DNA from: Pedobacter riviphilus
GTDB lineage: Bacteria; Bacteroidota; Bacteroidia; Sphingobacteriales; Sphingobacteriaceae
Reading direction: 5' to 3'
DNA length: 64,000 bases
Assembly: GCF_014692875.1 (NCBI RefSeq)
Contig: NZ_CP061171.1
Location: 1,364,001-1,428,000 of the forward strand
Shown: positions 58,133 to 64,000 of the stretch, piece after piece
Numbering within the stretch: position 1 is the stretch's first letter
Layout of the letters: each line of letters opens with the position of its first letter
Made by a program: the position numbers and the translations under genes
Notes under the pieces: model-generated
What the model was told of the DNA's origin: nothing
Databases searched by the model: none
Seen by the model: only the letters and a program-made list of their open reading frames with translations

Positions 58133-58888
58133 TTAAAAAGCTTCGAGACTCAAAATCTGCGCCTTGTACGCTGCCGGGAGAATCAAGTTTCTTAAAGGTT
58201 TGTTTATCTTCAGTTTCCTACTTAATTTGTATAAAGTAAGTATTGGTTTAATCGGTTTTCCTTCCCCCAGTTTAAGTAATTCATTTACTTTGAATGGAAC
58301 GATGAGTGCCTGAATTTTTCGCATTAAAGAATATCGCAGAGAACCCAGGTGTTTTTTATACTGATCATAAAGATCATGAGAAAAGCAGCTATAAATTAAG
58401 TTTTCCTGCAGCTGTTGCTCATGCATCATTTGCCATGCCGCAAAATCGGTTGGGAGCCCGTTTATTTCCATGCGATGCCCAACTCGATAGAAAGTAGTAA
58501 ATATTTCCTCTTTTTCTGTTAGCGTGAGTTTTCTTTCCAGCACTTCGAAGGCTCGGATAGAATAGTCAATCAGCATAAATAATACATCTCTATAGGCCCA
58601 ATCTGGAATTTTAGCACTTCTTCCTGCTTCAACATGCTGATGGATCATGGTAATCTGATCTATCGCTGCATTGGCTTCAGCTAAAGTGGAAAATACGATT
58701 TTTTGCGCGTAGGCAACAGTAGAAAACAATCTTCCCAACGGATCTTTAGGCAGTTTGCCTGTAAAATACAACCAATCAACAGCTTTATTCAGGCTAAATT
58801 CTGCTGCGGCGCCGGCAAAAATAAAAAGAACAACATCTGTGTTGCCCCATATTTTCCTTACGATAGAATGTTTACCTACAAAGTTCAT
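58133..58888 (-). CDS. Oxygenase MpaB/DUF2236-family protein
   Basis: A 251-residue helical protein of the MpaB/rubber-oxygenase (Lcp)/DUF2236 family. Typical features are VLFIFAGAAAEFSLNKAVDW, DPLGRLFSTVAYAQKIVF, the IHQHVEAGRSAKIPDW segment with His residues placed for cofactor contact, and YRVGHRMEINGLPTD. Characterised relatives bind haem and cleave polyisoprene or act in secondary metabolism, but most bacterial members have no known substrate. Its ATG overlaps the stop of the upstream membrane-protein gene by 4 bp, so the two are translationally coupled. Confidence 0.82.
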   Translation of the reverse strand: MNFVGKHSIVRKIWGNTDVVLFIFAGAAAEFSLNKAVDWLYFTGKLPKDPLGRLFSTVAYAQKIVFSTLAEANAAIDQITMIHQHVEAGRSAKIPDWAYRDVLFMLIDYSIRAFEVLERKLTLTEKEEIFTTFYRVGHRMEINGLPTDFAAWQMMHEQQLQENLIYSCFSHDLYDQYKKHLGSLRYSLMRKIQALIVPFKVNELLKLGEGKPIKPILTLYKLSRKLKINKPLRNLILPAAYKAQILSLEAF

Positions 58889-59382
58889 AATCCATAATGC
58901 TCTTCTAATATTTCAATTTTTTTGATGTTGATACGGCATAGTATCAGCGGGATAATGCCAATGATGCCAAAAGAACAGTCTATCATTTGCCAAAATATTG
59001 GAATGTGACGAATATTTCCGGCAATTAAGGCCAATGGAATAATCGCGATACAACAAATGATACCAAATTCGATTACCCATTTGTTTTTGATAGGATCTTT
59101 TAGTGGGCCGATAAAAAGTACGGCCAGCATGATGTGTGCAAAAGCTAACCAATCAGTGCCATAACTTAAAAATGGATAGTGCAGGTTTGTATTTTTAAGA
59201 GCCTGATAAACCGCTCCAAGCCAGATTTGAAGACTACGTGGTAAAATTGCACCGTATTTAATTAGATAAGCCATTTCTGTCTCTAATGGGAAAGCGGTTA
59301 ATCCGCTTATGGCCAACCCTGTAATGATCGTATAGACATATATTTTTGAACGTACTCTTAATTTTAATTCTTCGGCGCCCAT
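58885..59382 (-). CDS. Hypothetical membrane protein coupled to the MpaB-like gene
   Basis: A 165-residue protein with about four hydrophobic segments (YVYTIITGLAISGLTAFPLE, LAFAHIMLAVLFIGPL, EFGIICCIAIIPLALIAGN, CSFGIIGIIPLILC). I chose ATG 59382 (MGAEELKLRVRSKIY), which leaves a short basic N-terminus before TM1; the longer frame to 59496 would add an atypical 38-residue segment. The tight 4-bp overlap with the MpaB-like gene suggests a joint function. Family not recognised with certainty. Confidence 0.7.
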   Translation of the reverse strand: MGAEELKLRVRSKIYVYTIITGLAISGLTAFPLETEMAYLIKYGAILPRSLQIWLGAVYQALKNTNLHYPFLSYGTDWLAFAHIMLAVLFIGPLKDPIKNKWVIEFGIICCIAIIPLALIAGNIRHIPIFWQMIDCSFGIIGIIPLILCRINIKKIEILEEHYGL

Positions 59383-59611
59383 GTGTCTGTTAGTAAGGGA
59401 GTGGAATAGATGTATTTTTGTTTTGTAAAGTACTTTGTATTTCAAAGTAAAAGCTAAAAATTGAATATTCCAAAAAAAGTTAAAGATTTTCGACACAATG
59501 AATTTTTTATCTTCTGTATCCAGTTGGAAATAGAAGCTCAGTTCAGCTTAGATCTTGTAGAGTAGGGAGGCGATTTATTGCAAGTTTATACTGAGTAATA
59601 ATATGCTTTTT

Positions 59612-59698
59612 AAAAAGCAAAAGCGCCAGCATCGCGCTGGAGCTCTTGTTATCATTAACTAAACTAAATTAACGCATTGCTTCTCGCAATTGTTTCAT
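59612..59698 (-). ncRNA. Possible small transcription unit with leader-like 9-codon frame and terminator
   Basis: On the minus strand ATG 59698 opens a nine-codon frame (MKQLREAMR, stop 59669). It is followed by AGCTCCAGC (59644-59636) and GCTGGCGCT (59630-59622), a 9-bp stem with one mismatch, and a U-rich tail. It lies in the 558-nt gap 59383-59940 with no other gene, upstream of the membrane protein/MpaB pair. It may be a small RNA, a leader peptide or a stand-alone terminator. Confidence 0.3.
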
Positions 59699-59940
59699 TC
59701 GTTAAACAAATATCTGTCACATTGACAATTAAAACGAAGATGGCTGATAAATACGGAAAATGTCCTGTTGGATAAGTTTTTGCGGAATTTAATTCTGCTG
59801 GTAGTTTTAATTATACTTACGATCGAAATTTTGTTCTTTTTTTTGTGCGCTGCTTAAGGGTTTAATGGAGCGTATTTTATATATTTGGATATTCATTATA
59901 AACTAAGCCTAGAAAAAAAATAAATAGACTAACCACTATA

Positions 59941-60408
59941 ATGGAATTATACACCCCTGACCAAACTGACAGAGATATTTTAACACTATTACAAAAAGAT
60001 GCAAGGCTAACCTATAAGGAATTGGCTGCTATGCTGCATTTGTCAAAATCGCCCATTCAGGAACGTGTAAAACGCTTAGAACGTTTAGGATTTATTTCTT
60101 CGGTAGTGGCATTAATTGATCCCAATAAATTCGAGAACTGTATGATCTGCTATTTGCAGGTTCAGCTTACCAACCATTCTGTTAATACCTTCAGGTTATT
60201 TCAGCAGGAAGTAAGCAAACTCGATGAGGTACTGGAATGTTACCATACTACCGGAGGCTTTGATTTTATGTTAAAAGTTGTTGCAAGAAATATGATTGCT
60301 TATAACGATTTTCTGATTAATAAATTCGGTCGTTTGGATAATATTGGTACTCTTAATAGTTCACTTGTAATTACGCAGGCTAAACGCGAAACCGCTTTGC
60401 CTGTATGA
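59941..60408 (+). CDS. Lrp/AsnC-family transcriptional regulator
   Basis: A 155-residue regulator with N-terminal HTH (LLQKDARLTYKELAAMLHLS, IQERVKRLERLGFI) and C-terminal RAM domain (CMICYLQVQLTNHSVNTFRL, CYHTTGGFDFMLKVV). It is a single gene convergent with ohr; the target is not evident. It is distinct in sequence from the Lrp protein at 24513. Confidence 0.92.
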   Translation: MELYTPDQTDRDILTLLQKDARLTYKELAAMLHLSKSPIQERVKRLERLGFISSVVALIDPNKFENCMICYLQVQLTNHSVNTFRLFQQEVSKLDEVLECYHTTGGFDFMLKVVARNMIAYNDFLINKFGRLDNIGTLNSSLVITQAKRETALPV

Positions 60409-60431
60409 CAAGATCATTAAGTTTATACGTC

Positions 60432-60470
60432 AAAAAAGCACCCCAATTTTAATCTGAAGTGCCTTTTTGA
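60432..60470. terminator. Terminator-like hairpin between convergent lrp and ohr genes
   Basis: A-run plus GCAC (60432-60441) can pair with GTGC plus T-run (60459-60468) across about 17 nt. It lies between two convergent stops and would work in either direction. The stem is short. Confidence 0.5.
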
Positions 60471-60480
60471 TTTTTATAGC

Positions 60481-60939
60481 TTATATAACCACATTGATCT
60501 GTACATTAATATTACCACGGGTAGCTTTAGAATACGGACAGGTTTGGTGCGCGGCCTCAACCACTGTTTTTGCTTCTTCGTAAGTAAGTCCGGGTAAAAC
60601 TACATTTAATCTTGCCTGAAGGCTAAAACCACTATCGGCCAAAGCCAGATCAACTTCTGCATCGATTGCAGCATCAGCAGGAAGTGCAATTTTAAGTTGA
60701 GGCGCATTATGTTTCATGGCACCAATAAAACATGCAGCCCAGCCTGCAGCAAATAATTGCTCAGGGTTGGTTCCTTTTCCTGTACTGCCAGGAGATGATA
60801 GTGCGGTGTCAAGCGCTCCATCACTACTTTTTGCGAAGCCCTCGCGGCCACCACTTACATGAACTTTTCCAGTATAAAGCACTTTGTTGATGACTACATT
60901 TAAAGTATTTGCGGATTCGATTACATTTTGATTTTTCAT
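60481..60939 (-). CDS. ohr: Organic hydroperoxide resistance protein, OsmC/Ohr family
   Basis: A 152-residue thiol peroxidase of the Ohr branch. The two redox Cys are at 70 (GWAACFIGAMKH) and 134 (HQTCPYSKATRGN), with the catalytic Glu in NPEQLFAAGW and an Arg in SGGREGFAKS. It detoxifies organic hydroperoxides with lipoyl or thiol reductants in the cytoplasm. No OhrR (MarR) gene is adjacent. It lies 46 bp downstream of an alpha/beta hydrolase gene in the same orientation and is probably co-transcribed. Confidence 0.93.
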   Translation of the reverse strand: MKNQNVIESANTLNVVINKVLYTGKVHVSGGREGFAKSSDGALDTALSSPGSTGKGTNPEQLFAAGWAACFIGAMKHNAPQLKIALPADAAIDAEVDLALADSGFSLQARLNVVLPGLTYEEAKTVVEAAHQTCPYSKATRGNINVQINVVI

Positions 60940-60985
60940 TTTTTTAAATTTTATTGTGAATATTTAAATTTTTAAGGCGAATAGT

Positions 60986-62035
60986 TTAGGCCATCATTGC
61001 CGCTTGGATAATGGCATCTGCAAATGCTTTAGGTGCTTCCTGAGGAAGATTATGGCCAATGCCAGCACTAAGATTGTAGTGTGCATATTTACCTTTAAAC
61101 TTAGCTGCATAATCACTTGGATTACCATGTGGCGCGCCATTGGCATCGCCTTCTAGCGTAATGGTCGGAACTGTTATTGCTGGAAATGTGGCTAATATTT
61201 TTTCATATTTATCGTATTTCGCTTCCCCTTCTGCCAGCCCCAATCTCCACCTGTAATTATGGATTACAATAGCAACATGATCTGGATTATCCAGTTCAAC
61301 TGCCGACTTTTCGAAAATGGCATCAGTGAATTTCCATTCTGGAGATGCGGTTTGCCAGATCAGTTTTGCAAAATCTTTTCGGTTAGCTTCATATCCTAAA
61401 CGGCCGCGTTCAGTTGCAAAATAGAATTGATACCACCATGATAATTCTGCTTTAGGCAACAGTGGTTTTTGGTTTACTTCCTGGCTTCCAATAAGGTATC
61501 CGCTTACGGAAACCATTGCTTTACAGCGCTCAGGCCATAATGCTGCCATAATATTTGCCGTTCTTGCTCCCCAATCAAAACCGCCAATTACTGCTTTATC
61601 TATCTTTAAGGCATCCATTAAGGCAATAATATCTGCAGCAATGGCCGATTGTTGTCCATTTCTTGGCGTTTTTGGTGAAAGAAACTGTGTACTGCCATGG
61701 CCACGAAAGTGTGGAACAATTACCCGGTATCCTTCTGCAGAAAGCAAAGCTGCTACATCAGCATAACTATGAATTGTATAGGGCCATCCGTGTAACAGTA
61801 TAATGGGCTTGCCATCTGCTGGGCCACTTTCTGCATAACCCATATTTAGCACGCCTGCATGAATCTGTTTTATCGTATCAAAAGATGTATTGCTGTGCGT
61901 TTTATTATTGTCGGTTTTGTTTTTGGTAGTTTCTTTGGCATTCAAAAGGTTTAACCCCCCAAGTTCTGCCACGGCCACGGTTAAAGCGGCTAGACTTAAA
62001 AAGCGTCGGCGGCTATAATTATTTTGATTTTCCAT
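60986..62035 (-). CDS. Tat-exported alpha/beta hydrolase, epoxide-hydrolase-like
   Basis: A 349-residue protein with a twin-arginine signal (SRRRFLSLAAL, residues 8-18) and a low-complexity linker (about 34-52), then an alpha/beta hydrolase: LLHGWPYTIHS (His82), VPHFRGHGSTQFL, nucleophile elbow GGFDWGARTA with Asp154, and a late GIGHNLPQEAP with the catalytic His. The Asp nucleophile is typical of epoxide hydrolases and dehalogenases. It is periplasmic if the Tat signal works. It precedes ohr by 46 bp, suggesting a role under oxidative or xenobiotic stress. Substrate unknown. Confidence 0.87.
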   Translation of the reverse strand: MENQNNYSRRRFLSLAALTVAVAELGGLNLLNAKETTKNKTDNNKTHSNTSFDTIKQIHAGVLNMGYAESGPADGKPIILLHGWPYTIHSYADVAALLSAEGYRVIVPHFRGHGSTQFLSPKTPRNGQQSAIAADIIALMDALKIDKAVIGGFDWGARTANIMAALWPERCKAMVSVSGYLIGSQEVNQKPLLPKAELSWWYQFYFATERGRLGYEANRKDFAKLIWQTASPEWKFTDAIFEKSAVELDNPDHVAIVIHNYRWRLGLAEGEAKYDKYEKILATFPAITVPTITLEGDANGAPHGNPSDYAAKFKGKYAHYNLSAGIGHNLPQEAPKAFADAIIQAAMMA

Positions 62036-62507
62036 TTGTTAAAATTTGTTGATAATTAATGTTTTACTCCGTTAGGTATGTCAAAATTAATGCGGTTGGA
62101 AAGAGGAGATTAGCCTTTTCGGGATGAAATAGACAAATTAGGTTTTGATTTATACATTTTTAAGCCTGGGCAGGACTGTAATTGAATCCAAAGGGATGGT
62201 CATCATTTTGTGTCGGCTATCGTGTTGATACATTTTTATTGTTAACCTCTTATACGTTTTGCTAATTACTTTAACCAAACACAGATCTTACCGAAACAAA
62301 AAATACAATTCTTGTGCTGATTTAAATCTGTATTGTCTACTTAAGCGCCAAATCTGTCTGGTTCAAGCCTAAAATTGTTTAACTATAAGATTTGTGTGAT
62401 TATTTTAGGTGAAAAAAGAAGAGATGCGTGTGGTGCAGCCATCATATTTAAAAAAATATTATTTTTGATTATCCCAACCTACCTAATTAGCCTGGCTAAA
62501 AACTGCT
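62036..62507. other. Intergenic region between the hydrolase and LytS-type kinase genes
   Basis: 472 nt between divergent genes. No supported coding sequence or RNA was seen; an open frame from 62375 overlaps the kinase start and has no family signal. It must contain the promoters of both transcripts. Confidence 0.5.
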
Positions 62508-63527
62508 ATGACCAAAAACCCTTTAAAGATTTCGCCTGCTATTATATGGGTAAGTTCTATTTTTCTTGGACTTTTATCTTCCGTTCCCCAAATAGCAGAG
62601 CATCATTTTAACGCTGCCGAAGCCGCTGTTAATGCAGGTATTACTTCAGTATTCGCATTGTTGATGTGGTATTTGAATATTTATATGCTGTCGCGAAAGA
62701 GCAGCAGGCCTAACAAACAAGGGATTTCCTACTCCAGGTTATTTAAAAGTCTTTTAATTGGTATTGGCGTTATGCTTTGCCTTGCATGGATTCAGCAATT
62801 GATCCTTTCGCACATTAATTTCGGTCCGGTGATGTTGATGGTTGAAGTAAGGGGAATATTGATCAATTTAATTTTTTATATGTTTCTCCATCTGTTACAG
62901 CAAAATTACGAAAATCAGCAGGTGAATATGGAATTAGAGAAGATCAAAAGTGATAGTTTGGGCGCTCAGTACGAATTGCTTAAACAGCAGGTTAATCCTC
63001 ATTTCCTTTTTAACAGCCTCAATACACTAAAGGCTATGGTAGAAATCGGCGATGAAGAAGCTGTCGATTTTATCCTTAAGCTTTCTAATTTTTATCGATA
63101 TACCCTCGAGAGCCGTAAATTAGACCTGATTCACGTTTCGGAAGAAATGGAAATACTCAATGCATATCTATTTTTACAACAAGCAAGATTTGATGGTGGT
63201 TTTAGTTTTACTTCTACTTTAAATGAAGAAATATTGCACACCTTAATTCCTCCCTTTACGCTGCAGCTGTTAATCGAAAACTGTATCAAACATAATGTAG
63301 TTTCGCTGGATAAACCTTTACACATCAGCTTGTATGCCGAAGATGGGCAAATTATTTTGGAAAACCCTATCCGTTTAAAAACAGCCAATAACAACTCGTT
63401 GGGAGTTGGACTAAAAAATATCACATTGCGCTATCAACATCTTCTCGAAAAGCCAATCGAAATTATTAACGATGGACAAATTTTTAAAATTAAACTCCCA
63501 TTAATTCATGAACATCATCATCATTGA
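62508..63527 (+). CDS. LytS/AlgZ-type sensor histidine kinase
   Basis: A 339-residue kinase with four N-terminal transmembrane helices (about 8-130), then the His_kinase domain: LLKQQVNPHFLFNSLNTLKA with phospho-acceptor His165, and an HATPase domain (LLIENCIKHN, GVGLKNITLRYQHLL). The C-terminus HEHHHH results from a CAT repeat that overlaps the start of the next gene by 20 nt, so kinase and regulator are translationally coupled. This LytS/LytTR pairing is common in Bacteroidota. Stimulus unknown. Confidence 0.92.
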   Translation: MTKNPLKISPAIIWVSSIFLGLLSSVPQIAEHHFNAAEAAVNAGITSVFALLMWYLNIYMLSRKSSRPNKQGISYSRLFKSLLIGIGVMLCLAWIQQLILSHINFGPVMLMVEVRGILINLIFYMFLHLLQQNYENQQVNMELEKIKSDSLGAQYELLKQQVNPHFLFNSLNTLKAMVEIGDEEAVDFILKLSNFYRYTLESRKLDLIHVSEEMEILNAYLFLQQARFDGGFSFTSTLNEEILHTLIPPFTLQLLIENCIKHNVVSLDKPLHISLYAEDGQIILENPIRLKTANNNSLGVGLKNITLRYQHLLEKPIEIINDGQIFKIKLPLIHEHHHH

Positions 63528-64000
63528 GGATGAGCTGAAAACAGCTAAATCACTCGAAAATATAATTTTGAGCCTGAGGCCCGATGTGAAAATACTAGGG
63601 CACTACCAGAGCATCGAAGGATCGGTAAAAGCGTTGTCAGAACAGTCACAGCCCGATTTGATATTTATGGATATTCAATTGGCAGATGGATTATGTTTTG
63701 AAATATTTAAACAGGTTAAAGTAAATAGTCCCATTGTGTTCTGCACAGCCTTCGATGAGTACTCATTAGAAGCTTTTAAGCGTAATGGAGTAGATTATGT
63801 GTTAAAACCATTTTCTAAAACAGATATTCAGGAGGCTTTTCAAAAGGTAGACGGTCTTCAGAATTTTTTTCAGCAAAAGGTAATCCCTGATTTAAGTAAT
63901 TTATTGACAAAATTGAGCAGCCCAGCAGGAAAAGAGAGCTTTTTAGTCTTTAAAAACCAGAAATATACCACTGTTCAGACTGAGAATATTGCTTTCTTTT
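63508..64000 (+). CDS. LytTR-type response regulator (partial)
   Basis: From ATG 63508 the frame gives a receiver domain (MNIIIIEDELKTAKSLE, phospho-acceptor Asp55 in LIFMDIQLADG, Thr80 and Lys100 in VLKPFSK) and the start of a LytTR DNA-binding domain (ESFLVFKNQKYTTVQ) before the window ends. The start overlaps the kinase 3' end by 20 nt. Cognate regulator of the kinase at 62508. Confidence 0.9.
   Translation, partial: MNIIIIEDELKTAKSLENIILSLRPDVKILGHYQSIEGSVKALSEQSQPDLIFMDIQLADGLCFEIFKQVKVNSPIVFCTAFDEYSLEAFKRNGVDYVLKPFSKTDIQEAFQKVDGLQNFFQQKVIPDLSNLLTKLSSPAGKESFLVFKNQKYTTVQTENIAFF

Noticed and set aside
62375..62611. 78-codon frame upstream of the LytS-type kinase
   Set aside because: It overlaps the true kinase start in another frame and has no homologous features.
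63510..63527. C-terminal His tail of the kinase as a metal-binding tag
   Set aside because: It is explained by overlap with the start codons of the response regulator gene.
1..64000. CRISPR arrays, tRNA/rRNA genes, intact insertion sequences
   Set aside because: No regularly spaced repeats of CRISPR length, no cloverleaf-like sequence and no transposase were recognised by reading; a tRNA scan could not be run.

Overview
The window reads as a chromosome segment of a Bacteroidota bacterium, most likely Sphingobacteriaceae (Pedobacter-like). This is inferred from many SusC/SusD pairs, ECF sigma/FecR pairs, TAnnTTTG-type promoters, short SPII lipoprotein signals and near absence of Shine-Dalgarno motifs; no 16S gene is present to prove it. 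I saw no rRNA, tRNA, CRISPR array, intact insertion sequence or phage.

Layout. (1) 1-6906: a sucrose/alpha-glucoside utilisation locus. The minus strand encodes a secreted GH13 enzyme, an MFS sugar porter, a six-hairpin (GH100-like) glycosidase, a fructokinase and, leaving the window, the N-terminus of a SusC. A divergent LacI regulator carries operator-like palindromes in its leader. (2) 7248-7904: an AraC regulator without its DNA-binding domain. (3) 8396-17547: ECF sigma, FecR, SusC, SusD, then a calcineurin-like phosphoesterase and a sphingomyelinase-D-like lipoprotein with a ricin-type lectin domain. This SusCD locus has phosphoesterases instead of glycosidases. (4) 17838-28700: accessory region with a DHFR-like/membrane/SnoaL operon and its AraC regulator, an MFS exporter, a truncated Crp gene, an alpha/beta hydrolase with a divergent Lrp regulator, and an SDR-SDR-AraC operon preceded by three phased direct repeats. 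Several gene remnants lie here. (5) 28980-36931: a second ECF sigma/FecR/SusC(STN)/SusD/DUF3823 locus. (6) 37324-42372: ABC-F ATPase, a 96-bp perfect tandem duplication, small hypothetical genes, a GIN-domain protein and a class III nucleotide cyclase. (7) 42800-58084: FAS1 lipoprotein, SusC, SusD, FAS1, FAS1, SusC, SusD, a 15-kb co-directional cluster without any recognisable degradative enzyme. (8) 58133-64000: MpaB/DUF2236 protein, membrane protein, Lrp regulator, Ohr, Tat-exported alpha/beta hydrolase, and a LytS-type kinase with a LytTR-type regulator running off the end.

A caution on quality: seven reading-frame breaks in otherwise well conserved genes (FecR, two SusC genes with three breaks, a SusD signal peptide, an MFS exporter, a FAS1 protein) are each repaired by one base in a mono-nucleotide run (six missing, one extra). 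This looks more like homopolymer sequencing error than gene decay, so I annotate these loci as single genes. The most interesting biology is the FAS1-SusCD cluster, the SusCD-phosphoesterase locus, and two sets of AraC-type sites that can be read directly from the sequence.
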